From JAAYRQ01 sp035647815 (GTDB lineage Bacteria; Bacillota; Syntrophomonadia; Syntrophomonadales; Syntrophomonadaceae): DNA of 64,000 bases. The notes under the pieces were generated by a model. That model was not told the DNA's origin. It saw only the letters and a list, made by a program, of their open reading frames with translations, and ran no database searches. The position numbers and the translations under genes were made by a program. Shown piece by piece: positions 52,902 through 61,067 of this stretch. Within the stretch, counting starts at the first letter, position 1. Each line of letters begins with the position of its first letter. The stretch covers positions 12,569-76,568 of the forward strand of contig DASRMR010000025.1 of assembly GCA_035647815.1 (NCBI GenBank), given 5' to 3'.

Positions 52902-54254
52902 TTATATTAAATTCCGGTTCCGGGCCTCCCATTCTAATTCACTTCTGAAATCAGGATGAGCAACTTTTATTATATTTTTTACTCGTTGTCTTATAGACTG
53001 GCCCTTAATCTTGGCTACCCCATATTCAGTTATTACATAATCAGCACAAGATCTAGGTGTAGTAATAATTCCTCCCAGTGCAATATTAGGAACTATTTTC
53101 GATATCACTTGACCCTTACCTGATCTAGGTCTAGCTATAGCCTCTGTGGCAATAATAGAAACTCCACCTCTTGACTGAAAAGCCCCATCCACAAAATCCA
53201 ACTGACCACCAGGATGGGTATATTGTTTCCATCCTATCGATTCAGAACATATCTGACCAGTCAAATCTATCTCCAAGCAAGCGTTTATGGAAACTATATT
53301 ATCATTTTTACCTATAATATGGGGATTATTCACAAAGTCTACCGGATAAAATTCTACACCGGGATTATCATCTAGCCATTCATATAAAGCCTTCGTACCA
53401 AATGCAAAAGTAAAAACCGACTTATGTGGCATAAAGGTTTTACGGCGATTCGTTACTATCCCAGCTTCCCATAAATCTTTCATCGTATCACACGCCATCT
53501 CGGAATGAATCCCTAAATCTTTAACATTATAATCTAAAAAAGCCTTGGCTGCCGCATTAGGAATGTTTCCAATACCTAATTGAATAGTTGAACCATCTTT
53601 AACAAAATCTGCACAGTAGTTACCTATAGTTTGTTCTTCTTCACTTATTTCTATCGTTTCTGGCAAAACCGCTAACTCTTGATCTTGTTCTACTATTGCA
53701 TCAACTTCAGAAATGTGAATATAATTTACCCCTCGGCTTCTCGGTACTTCATTATTAACCTGAACTAAAACAGCATAACGATCATCACCTTCTCTACGCT
53801 TTTGAGCAGCATTAAGTGCAATTGGTAATGTAGTATCTGCACCGAGCCCCATACAGAAATAACCATGTTTATCCATCGGTGTAACCATCAACATAGCAAC
53901 ATGCATAGGTCTAAAATTTTCATCTGTATAGATTTTAGGTAACTCACAGAAACGGTTCGGAGTTAAAGTGAAATCACCCTTAACAACCTTTTCACGACTA
54001 GCACTAGGATAGCCACAATCTACCTTAATATTAGTTTCTCTATTTAATAAATGCCATTTGTTTTGAGGGTAAACATCCACAATATGGTTAACAGTTATAT
54101 CTTCTACTTCAGGTTCTCTTTCTACTAATGCATCAACTAGTGCTAATGGGACTGGAACTGCTACTCCAATCCATACCTCAGTACCGTTTTTGACCATTTT
54201 CACTGCTTGTTCTGCGGACATTAATCTCCTCTGATACATTTCTTTTAAATTCAT
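52902..54254 (-). CDS. Acetyl-CoA hydrolase/CoA-transferase family protein
   Basis: Second member of the AbfT/Cat1-like family, 450 residues, only distantly related to the one at 7447-8781. The active-site block is DLGIHSEMACDTM with the catalytic-type Glu. IQLGIGNIPNAAAKAFL, HPGGQLDFVDGAFQS and VITEYGVAKIKGQS are the other family signatures. It converges on the beta-oxidation operon, so a role in butyrate activation or acetate/CoA exchange is plausible but inferred. GGGGG precedes the ATG; 36 bp after the RlmA-like gene on the same strand. Confidence 0.9.
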   Translation of the reverse strand: MNLKEMYQRRLMSAEQAVKMVKNGTEVWIGVAVPVPLALVDALVEREPEVEDITVNHIVDVYPQNKWHLLNRETNIKVDCGYPSASREKVVKGDFTLTPNRFCELPKIYTDENFRPMHVAMLMVTPMDKHGYFCMGLGADTTLPIALNAAQKRREGDDRYAVLVQVNNEVPRSRGVNYIHISEVDAIVEQDQELAVLPETIEISEEEQTIGNYCADFVKDGSTIQLGIGNIPNAAAKAFLDYNVKDLGIHSEMACDTMKDLWEAGIVTNRRKTFMPHKSVFTFAFGTKALYEWLDDNPGVEFYPVDFVNNPHIIGKNDNIVSINACLEIDLTGQICSESIGWKQYTHPGGQLDFVDGAFQSRGGVSIIATEAIARPRSGKGQVISKIVPNIALGGIITTPRSCADYVITEYGVAKIKGQSIRQRVKNIIKVAHPDFRSELEWEARNRNLI

Positions 54255-54290
54255 CCCCCATACTCCCCCATTTAATTAATCATATTAATA

Positions 54291-55157
54291 TTATACCAAT
54301 TTTTTTCCACACAAAATGGTTAAATCGAATGTTATTTTATCAATCCTCGAAGTAAGAGCTTTGTGGATTGTTTCATCCGGAACTTTCCATGATAACGGAG
54401 TCATGTTAATTAGATGTCTAAGATCTTCGTTGTTAAAATCTACAGTGTATAACAATCTTTTTTCATTTATTAATTTGAAATTCCTATTGAAATGTTTAAG
54501 CACCTCTTCATTTGAATATGTCTGTTTGTCAGTTTTATCGTAAAATAATTCTCTTAATTCTTGTAGATGATTACTAGCAGGTACGACCTTAAGTAAAATC
54601 CCAGATTCTGAAATCATGCGGTTAAATTCAGAGTAGTTTGAAGGAGAAAGAATATTAAGAATTACTTCAAACTTCTTTCCCATAAAAGGATTTCTAGATA
54701 AATCTGCAACACACCAAATATTTTTCGGATATTCTTTAGCAGCAATTTGTATCCCATCTTTAGATATATCTATTCCTACACCAACAGAGTCAGGAAATCT
54801 TTTATTATGTAATATGTTTATAATTTGATTTAGATGGGAACCTTCGCCACATCCTACATCTACTATCCTCATTTTATCGGTAGAACTATAATTTTGCTGG
54901 AGAATTATTGCACATATTTCTTCTACCATAAGGTCAAAAAAACCCTTTCGAGAAATTATATTCCTAGATTTAAACATATATTTATCATATTCCGTTTTTA
55001 CTGGATGAGGTAAAAAGTTGACATACCCACTTCTAGACAAATCAAAACAGTGTCCTTCGGAGCAAAGTAAACTTTTCATATTATTAAGCATCATTTTGCT
55101 ATCACATATAGGACATTTAAATATATCGGTATTTTCTTGAATTTCAACACTAGACAT
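54291..55157 (-). CDS. RlmA-like rRNA (guanine-N1) methyltransferase family protein
   Basis: An N-terminal zinc knuckle with four ligands (FKCPICDSKM ... LLCSEGHCFD) is followed by SGYVNFLP. This N-terminus is characteristic of the RlmA family, which methylates N1 of G745 or G748 in 23S rRNA. The SAM-binding motif is RIVDVGCGEGSHLNQI and NILSPSNYSEF occupies the catalytic loop position. 288 residues. In some bacteria the family confers resistance to macrolide-type drugs (TlrB), but that is not deducible here. Confidence 0.85.
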   Translation of the reverse strand: MSSVEIQENTDIFKCPICDSKMMLNNMKSLLCSEGHCFDLSRSGYVNFLPHPVKTEYDKYMFKSRNIISRKGFFDLMVEEICAIILQQNYSSTDKMRIVDVGCGEGSHLNQIINILHNKRFPDSVGVGIDISKDGIQIAAKEYPKNIWCVADLSRNPFMGKKFEVILNILSPSNYSEFNRMISESGILLKVVPASNHLQELRELFYDKTDKQTYSNEEVLKHFNRNFKLINEKRLLYTVDFNNEDLRHLINMTPLSWKVPDETIHKALTSRIDKITFDLTILCGKKLV

Positions 55158-55186
55158 AAATGCACCTATTTCTTAAGTTTTTTCAT

Positions 55187-56050
55187 TTACTGGGTCTCTA
55201 AAATAATTACAGATATTTCTGGATTATTAAAAACTCTAATTCCAAAACCACCATTACCTAATCCTCTGTTAACTATTAGATTCTTATTCCCGATTTCGTA
55301 ATGTCCGGCACTATATTTAGGAAAAAGATTTCGTTCTGGAGATAGTAGCCCACCTATAAATGGTATCCTAATCATCCCCCCATGAACATGGCCAGCCAGA
55401 GTTAAATCAGAACCCCAATCTGCATAGGTGTTAAAATATAATGGATTATGAGTTAATAATATATTGTATATAGATTCATCACATTCTCCTAATATAGTCT
55501 TCATCTTTTCTGGAGTAAACTGAATATCTTCAGCACTTTTATCAGTTAAATTTCTATAATATCTTAAATTAAACCACATTCCGTAAAGATGAATAGTTTC
55601 CTGTTCTCTATCAATAGCAACAAATTCATTATCTAGAACTGTAATCCCTGTTTCTTTTAACTGTTCGATCAAAAACTTTCTTTTCTGTGTAACTAGGTTT
55701 TGTTCGTGATTCCCCATGATAAAAAAAACATCATATTTTTCACTTAATACTGTAGCTAAGTTTATAAAAACATCAAAATCAGTATCAGTAGTATCGACCA
55801 TATCACCTGTCATTACAACAATGTCTGGATTTATCTTTTCCACTTTTTTAATCAAATTAATGTTATCTAAGCCAAAAGTATTACTATGCAAATCAGAAAT
55901 TTGTAAAATCTTAAAGTGATTAAAGGCAGAAGGGATTTTATTAGAGGTAATGTTATAAGTTGAAACTTGTATTATATACTTACTCGCGAAGATTGAAATA
56001 AATATAAGCGCTATAAGTAATATAAATACCCAGGTTATAATATTCTTCAT
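55187..56050 (-). CDS. Membrane-anchored metallophosphoesterase (YkuE-like)
   Basis: One N-terminal membrane segment (residues 5-24) then a calcineurin-like phosphoesterase. Metal ligands: QISDLHSN, VMTGDMVDT, IMGNHEQ, LLTHNP and LAGHVHGG. The layout fits B. subtilis YkuE-type enzymes; possible substrates include UDP-diacylglucosamine-like lipids or nucleotides. AGGTAATTA precedes the ATG. Followed closely by the RlmA-like gene. Confidence 0.88.
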   Translation of the reverse strand: MKNIITWVFILLIALIFISIFASKYIIQVSTYNITSNKIPSAFNHFKILQISDLHSNTFGLDNINLIKKVEKINPDIVVMTGDMVDTTDTDFDVFINLATVLSEKYDVFFIMGNHEQNLVTQKRKFLIEQLKETGITVLDNEFVAIDREQETIHLYGMWFNLRYYRNLTDKSAEDIQFTPEKMKTILGECDESIYNILLTHNPLYFNTYADWGSDLTLAGHVHGGMIRIPFIGGLLSPERNLFPKYSAGHYEIGNKNLIVNRGLGNGGFGIRVFNNPEISVIILETQ

Positions 56051-56107
56051 TAATTACCTCCGCTTAAAATTAGACCATGGCACGAGGATGCTTTGTTTGC
56101 CACACTA

Positions 56108-56794
56108 CTACTCACCTAGTATTAAATCGGTTAATTCCAAAGGTGGAACCTGCTTACCCTGATGAAAAGCCCTCATATTCCCTGCTGAAATCTCATCTAT
56201 TAAAGCAATCTCCTGAAACTCTCCAATTCTGCCAAATTCGAGTTTAATATCATATAGTTCAATGTTTTTTTTAGCTAATTCGTCCTTAATAATTCCAGCA
56301 ATTTTTTTAGTATATTCTTTTATGACCTTATATTCTTCACGATTCAAAATACCTAACATTTCTAAAGCATCTTCTGTTATCGGCGGATCTTGCTGTCTAT
56401 CATCTTTTAAAGTTATTTCTACAAAAGCATCTAATGGTTGGCCTTCCTTAACATAAAGTCCATAGCGTCTTAAGAAACTTCCAACTGCTCTATATCGGCA
56501 AATTACTTCTAAACCATGACCAAAAAATGTGGCTGGTTTAACAATCATAGAGTTTTTGTCTAAATCTGTATCTACATAATGAGTAGGTATCCCTTTTTCT
56601 TGTAGGATTTCGAAAAAATGTTTAGTCAGCTTAAGCCCTGCACTTCCGACACCTTCAATAGATAGTCCTACCTTGTTTGAACCAGGGTCAAAGACCCCAT
56701 CTTCCCCAGTAACCGTATCTTTAAACTTAAGTAGACAATTACCATCATCTAACTGATAAACATCTTTAGTTTTACCAGAATAAATTAAATCCAT
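56108..56794 (-). CDS. purC: Phosphoribosylaminoimidazole-succinocarboxamide synthase
   Basis: SAICAR synthase of purine synthesis. N-terminus DLIYSGKTKDVYQ, then LLKFKDTVTGEDG, ICRYRAVGSFLRRYG, LYDIKLEFGRIGEFQEIALIDEISAGN-type region (the Asp/Glu metal site). About 228 residues, the bacterial single-function length. The frame opens at ATG 56815, but AAAGGA lies 9 nt before ATG 56794, which gives the usual N-terminus. No other pur genes are near; it sits 14 bp (by the longer frame) after speE. Confidence 0.94.
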   Translation of the reverse strand: MDLIYSGKTKDVYQLDDGNCLLKFKDTVTGEDGVFDPGSNKVGLSIEGVGSAGLKLTKHFFEILQEKGIPTHYVDTDLDKNSMIVKPATFFGHGLEVICRYRAVGSFLRRYGLYVKEGQPLDAFVEITLKDDRQQDPPITEDALEMLGILNREEYKVIKEYTKKIAGIIKDELAKKNIELYDIKLEFGRIGEFQEIALIDEISAGNMRAFHQGKQVPPLELTDLILGE

Positions 56795-56828
56795 GGCGAC
56801 AAATCCTTTCTTCATATAATAATTAGCC

Positions 56829-57704
56829 CTATATTATTTCTAAATCTTCCTTTAAAAAATTGGGTAAATCAAAAGATGATAAAAATATCTCTTTATTAAT
56901 ATATTTTGTATTTGTTGAAAGACCTTTTAAATCTACTTTTAATGGGTCATATTTAAGTGAAGCAATAGTAAAACTCCACATGCCTCCTGGATAGCTAGGT
57001 ACAACTGCTTTATATGTCTTAACTATAGGAAAATACTTTCTTAATATTTCTCTAGTGTTCCTCAAAATATCTTTATTAAAAATGGGTGACTGACTTTGAC
57101 AGACCAAAATCCCATCTTCTTTTAACGAGCTTTTTATATCGGCATAAAAAGATTCCGAAAATAACGCCTCAGCAGGGCCGACAGGATCAGATGAATCAAT
57201 TATAGCTATATCATAAATTTCTTTTTTATTTTGTACAAATTTTACTCCATCTTCAAATAAAAAATTAATTCTTTTATCTTTAGGTGCATTTCCTGATATT
57301 TTCGGTAATTTTTCCGTACATTCCTCTACAACTATTTTATCTATTTCCACCATATCTATTTCTTCTAGTTCATTATATTTACTTAATTCATTAGCTACAC
57401 CACAATCTCCACCACCTATAATTAAGATTTTTCTAGGTTTTTGGTGAGTTATTACAGGAACATGGGAAATCATTTCATTATAAATATATCCATCAAGCTC
57501 AGTAGTCTGCATAACACCATCTAAGACTAAAGACCGCCCAAAATCATAAATATCTACAATATTAACTTGTTGAAAAGGTGACATCCTATTGGAAAGGATT
57601 TCTTTCACCCGGTAGAATAATCTCATGTTATCTCGGTCATCTTCGATTAACCATGTCTGTCCATCAATATACTCAAAATATTTAGGAAGTTCGTTTATAT
57701 TCAT
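56829..57704 (-). CDS. speE: Spermidine synthase
   Basis: Transfers the aminopropyl group from decarboxylated AdoMet to putrescine. Signatures: SLVLDGVMQTTELDGYIYNEM, ILIIGGGDCGVANEL (SAM-type motif), DMVEID, and IIDSSDPVGPAEALFSESFY (catalytic Asp). 291 residues, typical. Works with SpeD encoded at 9052-9858; no arginine or ornithine decarboxylase gene is visible here. Confidence 0.95.
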   Translation of the reverse strand: MNINELPKYFEYIDGQTWLIEDDRDNMRLFYRVKEILSNRMSPFQQVNIVDIYDFGRSLVLDGVMQTTELDGYIYNEMISHVPVITHQKPRKILIIGGGDCGVANELSKYNELEEIDMVEIDKIVVEECTEKLPKISGNAPKDKRINFLFEDGVKFVQNKKEIYDIAIIDSSDPVGPAEALFSESFYADIKSSLKEDGILVCQSQSPIFNKDILRNTREILRKYFPIVKTYKAVVPSYPGGMWSFTIASLKYDPLKVDLKGLSTNTKYINKEIFLSSFDLPNFLKEDLEII

Positions 57705-58172
57705 TAAAAAAGCTCGCCAATTTTATATGGAGAGATTTCACCGCCTTTACATATTTTATTTTTACAATATAATTATACGATTATATTGTACGATAATGCA
57801 TCATCTATGTCATCTTATGATTATCCAATGATCGCCTTAAGTTACTTTAAGTTTCAAAAATAGCAATCCCCTGCACAAGCCCATATGACTTTGTCGCATT
57901 TTTTAATTTTTGGTATAGCTCGATGATTCCATTGAGGGCCGGGCTACTCCCTTTTAATTTATTTAATCTTTGTAAAATACTCAACTTTCAAATCTTTTAA
58001 TTGCTGCAAAATTATTTTTATGCAATTTTGCTAGTGCTCTTAATCAAAAATATCTTATAAACACTTTAGATTAACTTGATTAGCTAATGAATACTATAGT
58101 ATACTTTATAATGTAAGATTTGGAATATTCTTAACTATCGTAGAATCTTATAATAATAATGAGGTGAATAAA
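57705..58172. other. Intergenic region with ferritin promoter and coding-like relic
   Basis: A ~470-bp gap. It contains the ferritin promoter and, on the minus strand at 57847-57987, an open stretch of 47 codons that looks like decayed coding sequence (includes GSSPALNGIIELYQKLKNAT). Overlapping it in another frame is another short coding-like peptide (QLKDLKVEYFTKIK). A ribosome site and start are missing, and the parent gene was not recognised. Confidence 0.45.
58076..58105 (+). promoter_or_regulatory. Sigma-A-type promoter of ferritin gene
   Basis: TTGATT (58076-58081), 18-bp spacer, TATACT (58100-58105), followed by a second AT-rich TATAAT at 58107; 68 bp before the ATG. Confidence 0.55.
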
Positions 58173-58688
58173 ATGTTAGATAAAACAATTGTCGATTTAT
58201 TAAACCAACAAATTAACAAGGAATTACACTCCGCTTATATTTATTTGGATATGGCAAACTATTATGCCGATGAAGGTTTAGATGGTTTTGATAACTGGTT
58301 TACCCTTCAAGCCATGGAAGAACGCGACCATGCCATGCTTATTCGCACCTATTTACTTAATAATGGTGAAAAAATTGTACTAACAACTATTGAACAACCT
58401 GACGCAGTCTATACGGATTTCAAGGAACCATTAGTGGGAGCATTAGAGCATGAACGTTATATAACTGCTTCTATCAATACTATTTATAAAGCGGCACATG
58501 ATATTAATGATTTCCGCACCATGCAATTCTTAAATTGGTTTATTGAAGAACAAGGTGAGGAAGAAAAGAATGCCGAAGATTTAGTAACCAAATACGAATT
58601 GTTTGGCAAGGATGGTAAAGGACTTTATATGCTAGATTCGAAATTAGGTGAAAGATCTTATTCAGAACCTACTTTAGTTTTCGATTAA
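58173..58688 (+). CDS. ftnA: Ferritin
   Basis: Four-helix iron-storage protein, 171 residues. Ferroxidase ligands: INKELHSAYIYLDMANY (Glu and Tyr), AMEERDHAMLI (Glu, His), and FIEEQGEEEKNAEDL (Glu and Gln) in helix D. No haem-binding Met as in bacterioferritin. The frame opens at GTG 58164, but GAGGTG is the ribosome site itself, 6 nt before ATG 58173. It has its own promoter and terminator and stores iron, protecting Fe-S enzymes in an anaerobe. Confidence 0.95.
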   Translation: MLDKTIVDLLNQQINKELHSAYIYLDMANYYADEGLDGFDNWFTLQAMEERDHAMLIRTYLLNNGEKIVLTTIEQPDAVYTDFKEPLVGALEHERYITASINTIYKAAHDINDFRTMQFLNWFIEEQGEEEKNAEDLVTKYELFGKDGKGLYMLDSKLGERSYSEPTLVFD

Positions 58689-58700
58689 TAAAGTAAGTTG

Positions 58701-58730
58701 AGCGGGAAAATTAGATTTTCCCGCTTTTTT
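58701..58730 (+). terminator. Terminator after ferritin gene
   Basis: AGCGGGAAAAT and ATTTTCCCGCT with a short loop, then TTTTTT. Confidence 0.9.
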
Positions 58731-58747
58731 AATTTATCATGTTGATT

Positions 58748-59443
58748 TTATGTTTTTCGTTTCATAGTCCGAATGAAAGCTTTCGTTTCTTTATCGATTC
58801 TTTTAGACTCTACAATTTTTTGTAATGCTATGTTAAAAGTGTAATCATCTAAACTATTGTTTTTTAGAAACTCACCCGTCTTTTGAGGAAATTTAACATA
58901 ACATATAGATATCGCCCAAGCAACACCCATTTTAGCGTAATAACCTTCGTGTTTTACTTTATTAAGAATATCTAAAACTCGATCAATATAATCTGGCACT
59001 ACATAATAATTAAGCATCATAACAACAGCAAAACGTATATCATATTCTTTTTTTGAATCTATAAATGACAGAATAAATTCCCATACTATTTCTTTATGGT
59101 CATGGGTAAATTTCAAACTTGAACAAAAACTATCACATACCGACCAGTTATTAATCTTAGGTACGAAGTTAGCTACATGTATTAACTTTTCTTTAATATC
59201 CGTTTCAATATAACCAATAACCATACCTTCCAACATTACTTCTTCAAAGTATTCTTGTTCTATGTTTAATAAATAATCACGCCAGTCATCCTTAGCTATT
59301 TTCCTAGCTATTTTACGAAGTTCTGGAAGTCTTACACCTATTATATTATCTACATTTGGAAGTAATGATGAAGAAAACTTTTTATATTCCTCATCTGCTA
59401 ACTCCATTATCTTATCCCTTATTGCTTCATTGTTATTTATCAC
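58748..59443 (-). CDS. DNA alkylation repair protein (AlkD-like)
   Basis: HEAT-repeat DNA glycosylase that removes bulky or charged N3/N7-alkylpurines. Recognisable blocks are GVRLPELRKIARKIAK, EEVMLEGMVIGYI, and NNWSVCDSF with its Trp-Asp pair (catalytic Asp in AlkD). 231 residues, normal. GTG start, GGGGAG 6 nt upstream. It follows ogt by 25 bp, so two alkylation-repair enzymes share an operon. Confidence 0.93.
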   Translation of the reverse strand: MINNNEAIRDKIMELADEEYKKFSSSLLPNVDNIIGVRLPELRKIARKIAKDDWRDYLLNIEQEYFEEVMLEGMVIGYIETDIKEKLIHVANFVPKINNWSVCDSFCSSLKFTHDHKEIVWEFILSFIDSKKEYDIRFAVVMMLNYYVVPDYIDRVLDILNKVKHEGYYAKMGVAWAISICYVKFPQKTGEFLKNNSLDDYTFNIALQKIVESKRIDKETKAFIRTMKRKT

Positions 59444-59468
59444 ATAATACTCCCCTGTTCCATAAAAT

Positions 59469-59927
59469 CTATCTCTTCTCCAAGTCGAGCAATCTTGCTT
59501 TTATATCAATTCCTCCACCATACCCTACTAACTTTCCATTTGCACCTATTACACGGTGACAAGGTATTATAATTGCTATAGGGTTTTTATTATTAGCCAT
59601 GCCTACTGCACGATAAGCTTTAGGGCTTCCTACCTGTTCAGCTATTTCTTTATATGTACGTGTCTCCCCATAAGGAATTGTGTATAACGCTTCCCATACA
59701 TCAACTTGGAATTCGGTACCTTCAAGATGTAAAGGCAAATCAAAAACAGTTCTTTTGCCAGATAAATATTCGTTAATTTGAAGAATAGCCGTTTTTATAA
59801 GTTCAGTTTCCTTAAGAACCGTATTTTGTGCTTTTGATTCTTTAAAAAATACCTCCGTAATTTCTTTTCCATTATCAACTATCCCAAGTGCCCCAATTCC
59901 AGTATCATATAAAAAAGTGTTTTTCAT
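59469..59927 (-). CDS. ogt: Methylated-DNA--protein-cysteine methyltransferase
   Basis: Suicide repair of O6-alkylguanine. The acceptor cysteine is in IIIPCHRVIG (about 120), and YGETRTYKEIAEQVGSPKAYRAVG is the DNA-binding helix-turn-helix. 152 residues, a short Ogt/MGMT form without an Ada domain. AGGGG precedes the ATG. Upstream of the alkD-like gene. Confidence 0.95.
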   Translation of the reverse strand: MKNTFLYDTGIGALGIVDNGKEITEVFFKESKAQNTVLKETELIKTAILQINEYLSGKRTVFDLPLHLEGTEFQVDVWEALYTIPYGETRTYKEIAEQVGSPKAYRAVGMANNKNPIAIIIPCHRVIGANGKLVGYGGGIDIKARLLDLEKR

Positions 59928-59963
59928 ATTATCCCCTCCAAATCTTTAATGTTATCAGGCTTT

Positions 59964-60278
59964 TTAGCCTACTAATTTAAGACCTGCTGCACCTGTAATT
60001 ATAAAAAACAAGAAAACTATCCTTTTCCATCCGGCTGATTCTTCGAAAAAAAGTATACCCATCAAAACTGCCCCTGCGGCACCAATACCAGTCCAAACAG
60101 CATATGCAGTACTCATTGGAATTTCTTGCATAGCACATGACAAAAAGAAAAAACCGAATCCGAAGGTAATTAATATAAGCATGAATCTTTTAAAATTCTT
60201 CTTTTGTAAATAAAGGTTAATACTCATTACTCCAAATATTTCACCTAGGCTAGCGACAACTAGAAAGACCCATGCCAA
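59964..60278 (-). CDS. SMR-family efflux subunit, second of a pair
   Basis: Four membrane segments in 104 residues and the essential Glu13 in ASLGEIFGV mark a small multidrug resistance protein. It follows another SMR gene with one nucleotide between stop and start, as in paired heterodimeric SMR systems (YkkCD/EbrAB-like). TTG start with GGAGG 9 nt upstream inside the end of the partner gene. Possible substrates are quaternary cations or guanidinium. No guanidine (ykkC) riboswitch is upstream. Confidence 0.88.
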   Translation of the reverse strand: MAWVFLVVASLGEIFGVMSINLYLQKKNFKRFMLILITFGFGFFFLSCAMQEIPMSTAYAVWTGIGAAGAVLMGILFFEESAGWKRIVFLFFIITGAAGLKLVG

Positions 60279-60279
60279 G

Positions 60280-60621
60280 TTATTCTTCCTCCCCTATCTC
60301 TTCTGCATCAGTAGTTAATTTTATTCCAATAATACCGGTAATGATTAGCCCTAATAAAATAGCCTTAGTAATAGAAAAATCGGCTTTAAATACTAGGAAA
60401 TCTATTAAAACTATACCAGTAGCACCCATACCAGTAAAAACTGCATAAACTGTTCCAGAAGGGAGCTTTTCACAGGCTTTAATAATAAAATAAAAACTAA
60501 ATATAATCGCAATGACAGTTCCAGTCCATTCCAATAAATTACTAGAATGTCTTAAACCAACTACCCAAAATATTTCTACAATTCCTGCTAAAATCACATA
60601 TGACCAAGCCCTGTTCCTCAT
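60280..60621 (-). CDS. SMR-family efflux subunit, first of a pair
   Basis: 113-residue four-helix transporter with the conserved Glu16 in GIVEIFWVVGL and the SMR helix 3 motif YAVFTGMGATG. A charged tail (EEIGEEE) follows. Tightly linked to the second SMR gene; together they probably form an asymmetric dimer. Eight bp downstream of the YjbQ gene, so in the same transcript. Confidence 0.9.
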   Translation of the reverse strand: MRNRAWSYVILAGIVEIFWVVGLRHSSNLLEWTGTVIAIIFSFYFIIKACEKLPSGTVYAVFTGMGATGIVLIDFLVFKADFSITKAILLGLIITGIIGIKLTTDAEEIGEEE

Positions 60622-60629
60622 CTATTTTC

Positions 60630-61019
60630 TCATCTCACTTGTACATAAAATTTTCTAATTCGCGGTCCATCAAATTCACAGAAGAATATCCCTTGCCAAG
60701 TACCGAGTACTAATTGACCATCATCTATAATAATAGTCTGACTAGCTCCTATACAGCTAGCCTTAAGATGGGCACTTGAGTTTCCTTCTGCATGACGAAA
60801 TTCTTTTCTATCGGGAAATGCTTTATCTAACCCTAAAAGTATATCGATTATAACATCTGGATCAGCATTTTCATTTATCGTTATTCCTGCTGTTGTATGA
60901 GGACAAAACACTAAGCAAGTTCCGCTTTCTATTTCACCTTTCGTGACTGCTTCTTGTACTATATTCGTAATATTGTAAAGGTTTTCTTTTTCTGTTTTTA
61001 AGCTAAACTCGTATAACAT
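60630..61019 (-). CDS. YjbQ family (UPF0047) protein
   Basis: 129-residue single-domain protein with the family signature CPHTTAGITINENADPDV near 45, RHAEGNSSAHLKASCIG near 80 and GTWQGIFFCEFDGPR. Known structures are trimers with a conserved His pocket; a weak thiamine-phosphate synthase activity has been reported for members, but the main role is unknown. GGGGAGG precedes the ATG. Confidence 0.92.
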   Translation of the reverse strand: MLYEFSLKTEKENLYNITNIVQEAVTKGEIESGTCLVFCPHTTAGITINENADPDVIIDILLGLDKAFPDRKEFRHAEGNSSAHLKASCIGASQTIIIDDGQLVLGTWQGIFFCEFDGPRIRKFYVQVR

Positions 61020-61067
61020 TATAATCTCCTCCCCATTTTTAATTTCCCCAAAATTATTAACACCCTA

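Noticed and set aside
60280..61067. Possible guanidine (ykkC) riboswitch for the SMR pair
   Set aside because: The SMR genes directly follow the YjbQ gene with no leader, and the short gap before YjbQ shows no such structure.
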